Below, one piece after another: positions 52,787-62,328 of a DNA stretch of 64,000 bases (its first letter is position 1; each line of letters begins with the position of its first letter). The stretch covers positions 1 through 64,000 of the forward strand of contig NZ_JACMYK010000017.1 of the NCBI RefSeq assembly GCF_020889785.1. Reading direction: 5' to 3'. The stretch is from Bradyrhizobium acaciae. Lineage in GTDB: Bacteria; Pseudomonadota; Alphaproteobacteria; Rhizobiales; Xanthobacteraceae. Made by a program: the position numbers and the translations under genes. The notes under the pieces are model-generated. The model had not been told where the DNA came from. It saw only the letters and a program-made list of their open reading frames with translations, and ran no database searches.

Positions 52787-53947
52787 CTAGTCCACCGGCT
52801 TGAAGCTGAGCGTCGCCGCATCGGCCTGCATGATCTGCAGTTTCTGGTTCGAGAAGCGGACGCCGGGGCCGAAGCTGATCGGCGCCATAACCCCAGTCTC
52901 GACATTCTTCGTCTTCTCCAGCTCCGAGATGGTGCAGGCCCAGGTCGGCTGTTTGCCGCAGCGCTCGATCGCCGCGATCAGGACCTTCGCGGCGGCATAG
53001 CCGGTCATGGTGTAGCGGTTGATGCCTTTGAACTCGGCCTCCGAAACCAGCGGCTTGGCTTTCTCCAGGAACGCCTTGCCGGCTGCGCCGGCGAACGGTT
53101 CGACATAGTCGACCGCGTAGATGCCGTCGCCGGCCGGGCCCATCAGCTTCAGCACCGGCTCGATGCGGCCGGGCCAGAAGATGCCGGTCACCGGCTTGAT
53201 GCTGAGTTTCTCGAGCTCCTTCATCATCGCGATGTTCTCGGCGATGATGCCGCCGGCCAGGAACACCTCGGCTCCGGACTCCTTCAGCTGCAGCATGTCG
53301 GACGAGAAGTCCTGCTGGCCCTTCTTGTAATTTCCGCTGTAGACGACGTTTAGCTTCTTGGCCTTGACCACGGAATCGAAGCCGTCGCGCACCGTGATGC
53401 CGTAATCGTCGTCCTGGGTGATCAGGCCCCATTTCCTGCCGGGATTCTTGTCGGCAAGGAAGTTGACGAGGTGAACGATGCCTTCCTCGTAGGACTGGCC
53501 GACCACGAACACGTTCTTGCGCGGCGGCTCCCACAGGAACTTCACCGGCGCGACGTCGATCACGGTCGGGATGCCGGATTTCTCCAGCACGGGCATCACG
53601 GCGATCGACTGGCCCGAGCCGGAGATGCCGAGCATCGCGAACACCTTGTCGACGTCGATCACCTTCTTGACGCCCTGGATGGTGCGCGCGGTGACGTAGC
53701 CGTCATCCTCCAGAACGTACCTGATCTTGCGGCCGTTGATGCCGCCGGCGGCGTTGGCCTCCGCGATCGCGATCTTGTGGCCGATCGAGGCGGCGACGCC
53801 GAGCAGGGCCGGCGGGCCGGTCAGCGGCTCGACGTCGCCGATCAGGATCTCGCTGTCGGTGATCCCGGGATCGGCGGCCGCCGCGGGGCCGATTGCAAGA
53901 CAGGCCGTGGTGAGCAGCAGCGAGGCCGCCGCCAGATGTCTGATCAT
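52787..53947 (-). CDS. livK: Liv-type ABC transporter substrate-binding protein
   Basis: 386 residues with a signal peptide (ending around ACLAIGPAAA). PBP1-type motifs: GITDSEILIGDVEPLTGPPA, NAAGGINGRKIRYVLEDDGY, GVKKVIDVDKVFAMLGISGS. It captures a substrate for the LivHM channel. This family binds branched-chain amino acids, but members in aromatic or fatty-acid loci bind organic acids. TGAGGAGGAGACA precedes the ATG. Confidence 0.92.
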   Translation of the reverse strand: MIRHLAAASLLLTTACLAIGPAAAADPGITDSEILIGDVEPLTGPPALLGVAASIGHKIAIAEANAAGGINGRKIRYVLEDDGYVTARTIQGVKKVIDVDKVFAMLGISGSGQSIAVMPVLEKSGIPTVIDVAPVKFLWEPPRKNVFVVGQSYEEGIVHLVNFLADKNPGRKWGLITQDDDYGITVRDGFDSVVKAKKLNVVYSGNYKKGQQDFSSDMLQLKESGAEVFLAGGIIAENIAMMKELEKLSIKPVTGIFWPGRIEPVLKLMGPAGDGIYAVDYVEPFAGAAGKAFLEKAKPLVSEAEFKGINRYTMTGYAAAKVLIAAIERCGKQPTWACTISELEKTKNVETGVMAPISFGPGVRFSNQKLQIMQADAATLSFKPVD

Positions 53948-53980
53948 TGTCTCCTCCTCATGATGTCGTGTCTTTTTTTG

Positions 53981-55027
53981 TTAGTAGCGCAGCGGCCAGT
54001 GCACCCAGGCCCGCTTGATGTCGTGCCAGGCGCCGACCAGCCCTCTCGGCTGGAAGCGCAGGAACAGGATGATGACAAGGCCGTAGAGCATACTCTTCAG
54101 CTCCTGCGCCCCGGTCGTGAAGGTCGCGTCCATCTGTGCGCTGAACAGGCTGAAGACCAGCCGTGTCGCCTCCGGCAGCAGCACGATCAGGACGGTGCCG
54201 AGCACGGCGCCGAGTGCCGAGCCGAGCCCGCCGACGATCAGGATCGCCAGCGCCTCGATCGAGAGCAGGAACGGGAAGCCCTCGACGCTGACGAAGGAGA
54301 GGTAGATGCCGTAGAGCGCGCCGGCGATGCCGGTGATGAAGGCCGAGGTGACGAAGGCGAACAGCTTGTAGGCATGCAGATTGATGCCCATGACGCGCGC
54401 TGCGGTGTCGTTGTCCCTGATCGCAACGAAGGCGCGTCCGACCCGGCTGCGGCGGATGTTGAGAGTGGCGAGCAGCGTCAGCGCGGCGATCGCGAGGCAG
54501 AGATAGGTAAAGGCCGCGTCGCTGTCGAAGCTGACGCCGAGGATCTCCGGCCGCTGCACCTGGATGCCGCGCGCGCCGTTGGTGAGCCAGCGCATCTCCA
54601 GGATCACGGTGTTGATGATGAAGGAGAAGGCGAGGGTGGTGATCGCGAGATAGAGGCCCTTGAGCCGCAGCGACGGCGCGCCGACGATCAGGCTGGCGAG
54701 CGCCGGCACTACGCCGGCGCCGAGGAAGCCGACCAGCGGCGGCATGTGATACTTCGACACCAGCACCGCATAGGCATAGGCGCCGGTGACGAGGAAGCCG
54801 ACATGGCCGAGCGAGATCAGGCCGGTGTAGCCGGTCAGGATGTTGAGCCCGAGCGCGCCGGTCACCGTGATCAGGATGATGATCACGAACGACAGCGCGT
54901 AGGAGTTCAACACGAAAGGCGCCGCGATCAACGCCAGCAGCAGCACGGCTGACCACAGCCACACCGGCGGGGAATCGACCAGCGCGACCAGCTCGCCATA
55001 GGTCTGCTTGTAATCCCCCGTGCGCAT
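53981..55027 (-). CDS. livM: Liv-type ABC transporter permease LivM
   Basis: 348 residues from the ATG at 55027 (overlap TGATG with livH); a GTG three bases earlier is also possible. About ten membrane helices; the LivM motif GYTGLISLGHVGFLVTGAYA, then FVAIRDNDTAARVMGINLHA and the final glycine-rich segment are present. Inner-membrane channel half, partner of LivH. Confidence 0.92.
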   Translation of the reverse strand: MRTGDYKQTYGELVALVDSPPVWLWSAVLLLALIAAPFVLNSYALSFVIIILITVTGALGLNILTGYTGLISLGHVGFLVTGAYAYAVLVSKYHMPPLVGFLGAGVVPALASLIVGAPSLRLKGLYLAITTLAFSFIINTVILEMRWLTNGARGIQVQRPEILGVSFDSDAAFTYLCLAIAALTLLATLNIRRSRVGRAFVAIRDNDTAARVMGINLHAYKLFAFVTSAFITGIAGALYGIYLSFVSVEGFPFLLSIEALAILIVGGLGSALGAVLGTVLIVLLPEATRLVFSLFSAQMDATFTTGAQELKSMLYGLVIILFLRFQPRGLVGAWHDIKRAWVHWPLRY

Positions 55028-55899
55028 CACACCCTCTCGATGTCGCGTTCGCCGAAAATGCCGAACGGGCGGACCATCAGCACCACGATGATCATGGCAA
55101 AGCCCGCCACCTCCTTCATGCCGGAGCCGAGATAGCCGCCGGCCAGGTTCTCGGTGATGCCGATCAGGAGACCGCCGATACCGGAGCCGAGCACGGCATC
55201 GAGGCCACCGAGGATCGTGGCCGGAAACGCCTTCAGCCCGAGCTGGAACATCGCCGGCGACAAATCGTAGGACAGCGCGAAGAACACGCCGCCGATGCCG
55301 GCGATCACCGAGGAGGCGGCCCAGGCCAGCGCATGAACTCTTGTGGCGCTGATGCCCATCAGAAGCGCGGTGCGGTCGTCGGCCGCAACCGCGCGCATCG
55401 CGACGCCGACCTTGCTGTAGCGGAAGAATGCCCAGATCGCGGCGAGCAGCAGAAGCAGCGTCGCGATCACGGCAAGCTGCCCGGTCCGTACGCCGATGCT
55501 GCCGAGATGCACGATGCCGCGGCCCATGCCGATATCGAGCCCGTGCGGATACGCGTCCCAGATGAAGTTGATCGCCGAGCGCAGGATTACCGCAAGGCCG
55601 ATCGTGACCATCACGGTCGCGAACACCGGCTCGCCCAGCATCGGCCGCATCACCAGGCGCTCGATGATGAGGCCAAGCAGGACCGCGGCGAGGATCGCGC
55701 CCGCGGCGACGACGAACACATTGCCGCTGACCGTGGTCGAGATGGTCCAGGCGATATAGGCCGTGATCATGGTCATCTCGCCCTGCGCGAAATTGACCAG
55801 GCCGGTGGACTTGTAGATCACGGCAAAGCCCATCGCGATCAGGCCATAGATCGCGCCGATCGCGAGCCCTGAGATCAGGAGCTGGATGAGATACTGCAT
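55027..55899 (-). CDS. livH: Liv-type ABC transporter permease LivH
   Basis: 290 residues, eight membrane helices. MGFAVIYKSTGLVNFAQGEM is the LivH signature near the N-terminus and AFPATILGGLDAVLGSGIGG the EAA-like loop. It starts directly after the stop of the acyl-CoA synthetase upstream, so ligase and transporter are co-expressed. Confidence 0.93.
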   Translation of the reverse strand: MQYLIQLLISGLAIGAIYGLIAMGFAVIYKSTGLVNFAQGEMTMITAYIAWTISTTVSGNVFVVAAGAILAAVLLGLIIERLVMRPMLGEPVFATVMVTIGLAVILRSAINFIWDAYPHGLDIGMGRGIVHLGSIGVRTGQLAVIATLLLLLAAIWAFFRYSKVGVAMRAVAADDRTALLMGISATRVHALAWAASSVIAGIGGVFFALSYDLSPAMFQLGLKAFPATILGGLDAVLGSGIGGLLIGITENLAGGYLGSGMKEVAGFAMIIVVLMVRPFGIFGERDIERV

Positions 55900-57834
55900 T
55901 CAGCCCTCCGCCCGGTAGATGATGGCAAGCTCGCGCGCGAACTTCTTCTCGATCATGGCGCGGCGCACCTTTTGCGTCGCGGTCAGCTCGCCGTCGTCAT
56001 GATCGAGCTCCTTCTCGAGGATGGCGAAGCGCCTGATGTTCTCGACCCGGGCGAAGCGTTTGTTGGCTTCGCCCACGATGCGCTCGACCAGCTCGTGCAC
56101 TTCAGGCAGCTGCGACAGCGATTTGTAATTGGTGTAGGCCAACGCCCGGTCGCGCGCCCAGCGTCCGACATTGTCGTAATCGACCTGGATGATGGCGCCG
56201 AGATATTTCCTGGCCTCACCGACCACGATCGCTTCCTTGATGAATTCGGAATCCTTCAGCGCGTTCTCGATCTCGGACGGTGCGATGTTCTTGCCGCCGG
56301 CGGTGATGATGATTGCCTTCTTACGATCGACCACGGCGATCTCGCCATTGTCTAGGATGTCGATGATGTCGCCGGTGCGCAGCCAGCCGCCTTGTTCCAG
56401 CGACGCGGTCGAGGCCTTCTCGTCGAGGAAGTAGCCCTTGAAGACGCCGGGGTTGCGCAGCAGGATCTCGCCGTCGGCATCGAGTTTCCATTCGGTCTGC
56501 GGCAGCGGTACGCCGCAGCCGCCGATCCGGTGATGGCTTTCAGTCTGGATGAAGGCGACGCCGCCGCTCTCGGTCAGGCCATAGCCCTGCGACACCGGCC
56601 GGCCGATGATGTCGAAGAAGCGCAGCGTCTCCGGCGAGATCGAGGCGCCGGCACAGAGGCGATGCCGGCTGTAAGCGAAGCCGAGATGGCGCTGTAGATT
56701 GCGGAACATCAGGAGATAGAGAAGGCCGTAAGCGACACGATCGAACCAGCCTTCCTTGCCGGCCTGGCGGCGGTCGGACAGGGAGCGGCCCCAGGCGAGG
56801 CAAGCCCTTGTGAAGCCTTGCCGCAGGCGGCCGCTCTCGCCGAGCCTGAACAGAAAGCCCTGCTGCAGCTTCTCGTAGATGCGGGGCACGCCGACAAAGA
56901 AGGTCGGCGCGATCTCGCGGATGTTGATCGCGACCGTGTCGATCGATTCGGCGAAGGAGACGGTGCCGCCGAGCACCAGGTGCGTTACCGTGCCGTAGCA
57001 GCGTTCGGCGACGTGGCACAGCGGCAGGTAGCTCACCGCCTCGAATGGCTTGTCGGCGATCCCGACGGTCTTGGCGTAAGCATAAGCGGCGTAGACGAGA
57101 TTGCGATGGGTCAGCATCGCGCCCTTGGGCGGACCCGTCGTGCCGGAGGTGTAGACGAGGATGCAAACGTCGTCGGGCGCGCCCTGGCCGATCAGGCGGT
57201 CGAGCGTGGCGTCGGCGTCCGGGTTCTGCCGCGCATGGGTCTTGCCGCGCTCACATAGTGCCTCGAACGACATCAGCTCGGACTGGCGATAGTGCCGCAA
57301 GCCCTTCATGTCGATGCAGACGATGGCCTCGAGATCCGGCAGGCCGCCATTGTTGGCCATCGCGTCGAGCACCTTGTCGGTCTGCTCCTGGTCGCCGGTG
57401 ACGACGATACGGGCGCCGGAATGCTTGACGATATATTGCAGCTCGACCCAGGGATTGGTCGGATAGATGCCGACCGCGACGGCGCCGATCATTTGGGCGC
57501 CGAGGTCGGCGTAAAACCATTCCGGCGTGTTCTCGCCGGCAATGGCGACACGGTCGCCCGGCTTGATGCCGAGCGACAGCAGGCCAAGCGCCACCGCACG
57601 CGCGGTTTCATAATAGTGCCGCCAGGAATAGGGGTTCCAGATGCCGTAATCCTTCTCGCGCAGCGCCAGCGCATCGCCATGCATGGCGGCACGCTGCCGC
57701 AGCAATTGCGGGATGGTGATGGCGGCATCTGCAAGCGCGGTCTGGAACGCGTCGGCGCTGGTTACCGGCGAATTGCGCGGCGTGCTCGCCTGGAGCGACG
57801 GATGAGCGGTGCGAAGACTATCCAGCGTCGACAT
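55900..57834 (-). CDS. Long-chain acyl-CoA synthetase (AMP-forming), inside the Liv operon
   Basis: 644 residues from the ATG at 57834, which overlaps the livG stop as TAATG. The AMP signature VYTSGTTGPPKGAML, SQGYGLTESGGVAFIQ, WLRTGDIIDILDNGEIAVVD and KKAIIITAGGKNIAPSEIE define a FadD15-like long type. It activates the imported acid to its CoA ester. Because it lies between livG and livH, uptake and activation are physically linked. A second ligase is at 43289. Confidence 0.93.
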   Translation of the reverse strand: MSTLDSLRTAHPSLQASTPRNSPVTSADAFQTALADAAITIPQLLRQRAAMHGDALALREKDYGIWNPYSWRHYYETARAVALGLLSLGIKPGDRVAIAGENTPEWFYADLGAQMIGAVAVGIYPTNPWVELQYIVKHSGARIVVTGDQEQTDKVLDAMANNGGLPDLEAIVCIDMKGLRHYRQSELMSFEALCERGKTHARQNPDADATLDRLIGQGAPDDVCILVYTSGTTGPPKGAMLTHRNLVYAAYAYAKTVGIADKPFEAVSYLPLCHVAERCYGTVTHLVLGGTVSFAESIDTVAINIREIAPTFFVGVPRIYEKLQQGFLFRLGESGRLRQGFTRACLAWGRSLSDRRQAGKEGWFDRVAYGLLYLLMFRNLQRHLGFAYSRHRLCAGASISPETLRFFDIIGRPVSQGYGLTESGGVAFIQTESHHRIGGCGVPLPQTEWKLDADGEILLRNPGVFKGYFLDEKASTASLEQGGWLRTGDIIDILDNGEIAVVDRKKAIIITAGGKNIAPSEIENALKDSEFIKEAIVVGEARKYLGAIIQVDYDNVGRWARDRALAYTNYKSLSQLPEVHELVERIVGEANKRFARVENIRRFAILEKELDHDDGELTATQKVRRAMIEKKFARELAIIYRAEG

Positions 57835-58628
57835 TACGCGCCCGCCTTTGCCATAGCCTCGGCGCGCTGGCCGCCCAGATAGGCCTCCGCGACGGCCGGA
57901 TCGCGCCTGATCTCGTCGGGCGTCCCTTCGGCGATCTTGCGGCCGAAATTCAGCACATGGATGCGGTCGGAGATATCCATCACGATGCGCATCTCGTGCT
58001 CGATCATCAAGACGGTGATGCCGAGCTCGTCGCGGGTGTCGAGCACGAAGCGCGCGATGTCCTCGGTCTCCTCCTGGTTCATGCCGGACACCATCTCGTC
58101 GAGCAGCAGCAGCTTCGGCTCGCAGGCGAGCGCCCGGGCGAGCTCGACCCGCTTCTGCTGGCCATAAGACAGCGTGCCGACCACCGCGTCCCTGATGTGC
58201 TCGATCTCGAGGAATTCGATGATGTGCTCGACGCGCTGCCGCGCCGCGATCTCCTCTTTGCGGGTACGGCCGAAGAACACCACGGCGTCGAGCACGGTCG
58301 AGCGCAGATGGGTGTGGCGGCCGGTCAGGATGTTCTCGACCACGGTGCCGTGCTTGAACAGCGCAAGATTCTGGAAGGTTCGGCCGATGCCGACGGCGGC
58401 GAACTTCCACGGCGAGATGGTCGCAAGGTCGATGCCGTCGAAAGTGATGCGGCCGCCGCTTGGCCGCAGCACGCCCGAGATCATGTTGAACAGCGTGGTC
58501 TTGCCGGCGCCGTTCGGGCCGATCACGCTGCAGATCTCGCCCGGCGCCACCCGCAGGCTGACGTCGGCGACCGCTTGCAGGCCGCCGAAACGCTTTGACA
58601 GGTTCTCGACTGCGAGCAGCGCTGTCAC
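57834..58628 (-). CDS. livG: Liv-type ABC transporter ATPase LivG
   Basis: 264 residues. Walker A GPNGAGKTT, LivG insertion (FEHG-like LFKHGTVVENI), signature LSYGQQKRVELAR and Walker B LLLLDEMVSGMN, where the usual Pro after Asp-Glu is Met. The GTG at 58628 overlaps the livF stop as GTGA; a GTG nine bases earlier is also possible. Confidence 0.9.
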   Translation of the reverse strand: MTALLAVENLSKRFGGLQAVADVSLRVAPGEICSVIGPNGAGKTTLFNMISGVLRPSGGRITFDGIDLATISPWKFAAVGIGRTFQNLALFKHGTVVENILTGRHTHLRSTVLDAVVFFGRTRKEEIAARQRVEHIIEFLEIEHIRDAVVGTLSYGQQKRVELARALACEPKLLLLDEMVSGMNQEETEDIARFVLDTRDELGITVLMIEHEMRIVMDISDRIHVLNFGRKIAEGTPDEIRRDPAVAEAYLGGQRAEAMAKAGA

Positions 58629-59479
58629 GACAGCCACCGCTTGCGGCGCTTGTAGTGCTTGACGTCGCGCAGGCTCTTGCGGCCGCCGGAGGCGACGCCG
58701 AGATAGAATTCCTGGACGTCCTCGTTGGCGGTGAGCTTTTTCGCCGTGCCGTCGAGCACGACGCGACCGGTCTCCAGGATGTAGCCGTAGTCGGCGATGT
58801 CGAGCGCGCGCTGGGCGTTCTGCTCGACCAACAGCACCGTCATCTTCAATTCGTCGCGGAGGCGAACGATCACCTCATAGATGCGGTCGATGATCAGCGG
58901 GGCGAGGCCGAGCGACGGCTCGTCGAGCGCCAGCAGCACGGGATCGGTCATCAGCGCGCGGCCGATCGCGAGCATCTGCTGCTCACCGCCGGACATGTAG
59001 CCGGCGATCTGGTCGCGCCGCTCATGCAACCGTGGAAACAGCGTGAACACCTTGTCGCGCCGCTCGCGCGCCTCGGCCCCGGTCCTTGTGTAGCCGCCCA
59101 TTTGCAGGTTCTCGTCGATGGTCAGCGCCGCGAACACGCGGCGGCCTTCCGGAACCTGCACGATGCCGCGACGGACCAGCTCGTCCGGTGCGAGGTGGTG
59201 CACCTCCTCATTGCGGAAGCGGATGCTGCCGTTCTCGATCACGCCTTCCTCGGTATAGAGGATGCCGGACATCGCCTTCAGCAGCGTCGATTTGCCGGCG
59301 CCGTTGGAGCCGAGCAGGGCGACGATGCTGCCTTCGGGGACCGCGATCGAGACATCGCGGATCGCCTCGATTGCGTTGTCGTAGACGATCCGGATGTTGC
59401 GGAATTCGAGCAGGGCATCCGGCGCCGTTGCCGCGAGCGGCGCTGCTGAAGGCGTCGGATGCGGGATGATCGCCGGCAT
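58625..59479 (-). CDS. livF: Liv-type ABC transporter ATPase LivF
   Basis: 284 residues from the ATG at 59479. Walker A GSNGAGKST, signature MSGGEQQMLAIGRAL and Walker B LLALDEPSLGLAP, all typical. The N-terminal 25 residues (MPAIIPHPTPSAAPLAATA) are an unusual Pro/Ala extension. The second ATPase of the Liv importer, 5 bases after the FAD oxidoreductase gene. Confidence 0.92.
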   Translation of the reverse strand: MPAIIPHPTPSAAPLAATAPDALLEFRNIRIVYDNAIEAIRDVSIAVPEGSIVALLGSNGAGKSTLLKAMSGILYTEEGVIENGSIRFRNEEVHHLAPDELVRRGIVQVPEGRRVFAALTIDENLQMGGYTRTGAEARERRDKVFTLFPRLHERRDQIAGYMSGGEQQMLAIGRALMTDPVLLALDEPSLGLAPLIIDRIYEVIVRLRDELKMTVLLVEQNAQRALDIADYGYILETGRVVLDGTAKKLTANEDVQEFYLGVASGGRKSLRDVKHYKRRKRWLS

Positions 59480-59484
59480 CGCGC

Positions 59485-60795
59485 TCAGACCCGGCCGGCC
59501 GCGAAATGCGGCCGCGCGGCGAGGATCGCATCGGTGACGATCTTGGCGGTCTCGGCGCAGGCCTGGGTACCGCCATTGCCGTATTGCTTCACCGCGTCGC
59601 CGACGCACCACAGGCCTTCGATGCCGGTCTCGCGCGGCAGGTCGTAGCCGGCACAGCTGCGTTGCGCCGGCCAGTCGTCGCGCATTACCCGGACCGAGAG
59701 GATTTTGGCTTGGTCGAAATTGGCGAATTGTTCGCGCAGATCTTCGAGCGCCAGCGCGACCTCGGCATCGCCATCGAAATCGCCGAGCGCAGGCACCGGC
59801 ACTGCATAGGCGACGTAAAGGTGCCAGCCGGGCGGAGCCAGCTCCGGACAGGTCGCGGAGAGGTTCGCCATGTTGCAGAGCCGGCGCGTCTTGCCGAAGG
59901 TGACGATGCCGGGATGGTTGATCAGCGGCTCGCGGCTTGCGACATTGATCACGATGTTGGCGGCCGGGCGGAGGTCGTTCTTGACCTTCGCGATGTAGTC
60001 CGCCGGGAAGGCTTCGCTGCCGGCGAGCGCGACGGTGGCCTTCGGTCCGGCATTGCTGATCACGAGGTCGGTGTCGATCCGCACCCGCTCGCCGTTGCGC
60101 AGCACGGTGACGCCTTCGACCTTGCCGTTGGAAGTGTGGATCGTGGTCGCCGGGGTTTCGAGCCAGATGTCGCCATTGCGCCGGATCGCGCTGCCGAGGC
60201 TGTTCCAGACGCCGATCGTGCCCTGCGGGCAGAAGCCGAACTTCTTGAAGGCGCCCTTGCTGGTGAAATAGGTCAGGAAGGCGCGGGCCGGCAGCTCGGC
60301 GGCGTTGCAGGCGAAGATCGCCGCGCAGAGATTGCGGAACAGTGCGTGCACCGTGGCGTTGCTGGTGTAACCCTTCAGCCAGTCCTCGGTCGATTGCCGC
60401 CCGTCGGGCAGATTACCGGAGCGCGCGTCGGCGAATTTCTCCAGGATGCGCGAGGCCTGCTTGGTGAGCTGCCCGAGCAGCAGCGACCAGCCGCCGCGGC
60501 CGACATCGATCACCTTGCCGTCGATGAAGAACGAGCTCGCGGGCTCTGGCGCACGGATGTCGAGCGGCGCGCCGACGGTGTGGAAGGTCTCCTCGAACAC
60601 GCCGCCGAACTCGATCGCGATCGCGCCGATATTGACCTTGAAGCCGTCGATCTCCTCGGTCGAGGCGCGTCCGCCGAGCCTATTCTTGTCGTCGACGACG
60701 AGCGTATGCAGCCCGCCATGGGCGAGGCGCGCCGCGGCGCACAGCCCGCCGGCGCCGGCTCCGATCACGACAGCATCGACCTTATGAGCATCCAC
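59485..60795 (-). CDS. FAD/NAD(P)-dependent oxidoreductase, phytoene-desaturase-like
   Basis: 436 residues from the GTG at 60795, which has GGGAGG upstream. The N-terminal dinucleotide-binding motif is AVVIGAGAGGLCAAARLA, then DDKNRLGGRAST, and the C-terminal FAD motif is GLWCVGDAVKQYGNGGTQA. The overall pattern is that of the amine-oxidase/phytoene-desaturase superfamily. As the first gene of the Liv operon it probably catalyses a desaturation or oxidation of the pathway substrate. Function is otherwise unknown. Confidence 0.85.
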   Translation of the reverse strand: MDAHKVDAVVIGAGAGGLCAAARLAHGGLHTLVVDDKNRLGGRASTEEIDGFKVNIGAIAIEFGGVFEETFHTVGAPLDIRAPEPASSFFIDGKVIDVGRGGWSLLLGQLTKQASRILEKFADARSGNLPDGRQSTEDWLKGYTSNATVHALFRNLCAAIFACNAAELPARAFLTYFTSKGAFKKFGFCPQGTIGVWNSLGSAIRRNGDIWLETPATTIHTSNGKVEGVTVLRNGERVRIDTDLVISNAGPKATVALAGSEAFPADYIAKVKNDLRPAANIVINVASREPLINHPGIVTFGKTRRLCNMANLSATCPELAPPGWHLYVAYAVPVPALGDFDGDAEVALALEDLREQFANFDQAKILSVRVMRDDWPAQRSCAGYDLPRETGIEGLWCVGDAVKQYGNGGTQACAETAKIVTDAILAARPHFAAGRV

Positions 60796-60868
60796 GCGCA
60801 GCCTCCCTCGATGCCGCCGGGTTGCTCCCGGCGTGCGCAATCCGCTTGCCTGATGACAGGCACGATAA

Positions 60869-60896
60869 TATAATCCGACCGGTCGTTCAAATTATT
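60869..60896. promoter_or_regulatory. TetR-type operator between the Liv operon and the TetR gene
   Basis: ATAATCCGACCGGTCGTTCA then AATTATT: AT-rich flanks around CCGACCGGTCGTTCAA (60875-60890). It matches the 46504-46519 site at 13 of 16 positions and shares the ATTATT flank. It lies 80 bases upstream of the FAD gene and upstream of the TetR gene, consistent with autoregulation. Confidence 0.7.
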
Positions 60897-61047
60897 TTTT
60901 GACGCAGGTCAATGCAGCGGCGTCGGTTGCTCGACGAGTTCTGGTGGATGGTGCCCGCAAAGGGGAGGAGAGCGCGGAGCGGCAGTAGTATAGAGAGACG
61001 GCGGCCGGCCGATTCCGGTGGCGCGATGGTGCACGAGAGAGACGGGT

Positions 61048-61683
61048 ATGGCGCGGACGCGCTCAGAAAACTACGACGAGATCCAGCAGGGCATCCTCAC
61101 CACCGCCTGCGGCCTGTTCGCGCGGCAAGGCTACATGCGTGCCTCGATCGCGGACCTTGCGGATGCCTGCAAGCTGTCGCGCGGCGCGCTGTATCATTAT
61201 TTCGACTCGAAGGAAGCGATCCTGTTCGCGATCCTCGATGCGCATATCCGCGAGATGATCGCCGATGTCGAGGCCGCGATGGCCGGCAAGGCGGCGACGC
61301 TGGAGCAGTTCCGCGCCGCGATTCAGGCCATCGTCGCGCTCAATGCGCGCTCGAGCGACGAGCAGCGCGTGATCCTCAACGACCTCTCGTTCCTCGGCGA
61401 GACCGAGCAGGATGCGATCAAGGCGCTGGAGCGCCAGATCGTCGACACGGTCTCGGATCTTCTGGTCAAGCTCGACAAGGAAGGCAGGATCGTCAAGCGG
61501 ACGAAGAAGATCTACAGCATGATGCTGTTCGGCATCCTGAACTTCAGCCACACTTGGTACGACCCGAAGGGGGGCGTCGATCCCAGCGAGTTCGCCGACA
61601 TGGTGGTGGACCTGTTCCTGTACGGCTTCACCATGCCGGTGCCGGCAAAGGACACCGCGCGGCCGCTGCGCCAGCGCGCCTGA
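61048..61683 (+). CDS. TetR-family regulator of the catabolic locus
   Basis: 211 residues from the ATG at 61048 (MARTRSENYDEIQQG). The N-terminal HTH (ASIADLADACKLSRGALYHY then FDSKEAIL) is typical; the C-terminal part matches the acyl-CoA-sensing TetR group (TetR_C_33/FadR-like) only loosely. The matching operator sites upstream of its own gene, the dioxygenase operon and the ligase/SBP divergon make it the likely regulator of 40-61 kb. The inducer is probably an acyl-CoA intermediate. Confidence 0.87.
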   Translation: MARTRSENYDEIQQGILTTACGLFARQGYMRASIADLADACKLSRGALYHYFDSKEAILFAILDAHIREMIADVEAAMAGKAATLEQFRAAIQAIVALNARSSDEQRVILNDLSFLGETEQDAIKALERQIVDTVSDLLVKLDKEGRIVKRTKKIYSMMLFGILNFSHTWYDPKGGVDPSEFADMVVDLFLYGFTMPVPAKDTARPLRQRA

Positions 61684-61839
61684 GGCCATCGCGGCGGCCA
61701 GTGACAGGCTTTATCACCTCGTCCGCACATTCTTGTGAATGCCGGTAGGGGTCCCGCGTGTAACGCGCGCGCGGCGCGCTGCGTAGTCCTGCCACGCGCG
61801 CCACGAAGGCGGCATCGCAGCGAGAGAAGAAGCATCCAC

Positions 61840-62328
61840 ATGAATCTGTCGTTCAACATCGCCGAACGAGGCGAGGGGTCTTTTCGTCTGCTCGCGATCC
61901 TGCGCTGGGTCATGGTGGTGATCTTCGTGTCGTTCGGCATGCAGAAGTTCACGCTGCAATCGGCGCAGGGCATCGCGCAATTCATCAGCAACAGCCCGTT
62001 CGTCTCTTGGCTGTCGGTGTTCGGCCTCCGCGGCGAGGCCTATGTGCTCGGCGTCACCGAGTTCGGCATCGCCGTGCTGCTTGCCGCCGGCGCGTTCAAC
62101 CCGATTCTCTCGGCGATCGGTGCGCTGATGGGCGTGATCACCTTCGCGGTGACGTGGTCGTTCTTCTTCACGACACCCGGGGTGGTCAAATGGAGCCTAT
62201 CGACAGACCCGATGGCCTGGAACCTGGCCGGCGAGTTTCTGTTCAAGGACATCGTGCTGCTCTGCGTCTGCCTCGTGCTGCTGCTGGCGTCGTTGCCGCG
62301 CTCGATCGTCCGGTCAGGTACTGCATAG
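61840..62328 (+). CDS. DUF417 (YkgB/RclC-like) inner-membrane protein
   Basis: 162 residues from the ATG at 61840 with four predicted helices (LRWVMVVIFVSFGMQKF, LGVTEFGIAVLLAAG, ALMGVITFAVTWSFFFTTP, IVLLCVCLVLLLAS). The conserved FGMQKFT and SPFVSWLSVFG and the helix layout place it in the DUF417 family, related to DoxX, linked in E. coli to hypochlorous-acid stress. It follows the TetR gene by 156 bases and may or may not belong to the same unit. Confidence 0.85.
   Translation: MNLSFNIAERGEGSFRLLAILRWVMVVIFVSFGMQKFTLQSAQGIAQFISNSPFVSWLSVFGLRGEAYVLGVTEFGIAVLLAAGAFNPILSAIGALMGVITFAVTWSFFFTTPGVVKWSLSTDPMAWNLAGEFLFKDIVLLCVCLVLLLASLPRSIVRSGTA

Noticed and set aside
55900-58410. 836-codon frame for the Liv-operon ligase
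   Set aside because: Its first 190 codons are the shifted frame of livG; the real start is the ATG at 57834 in overlap with the livG stop.
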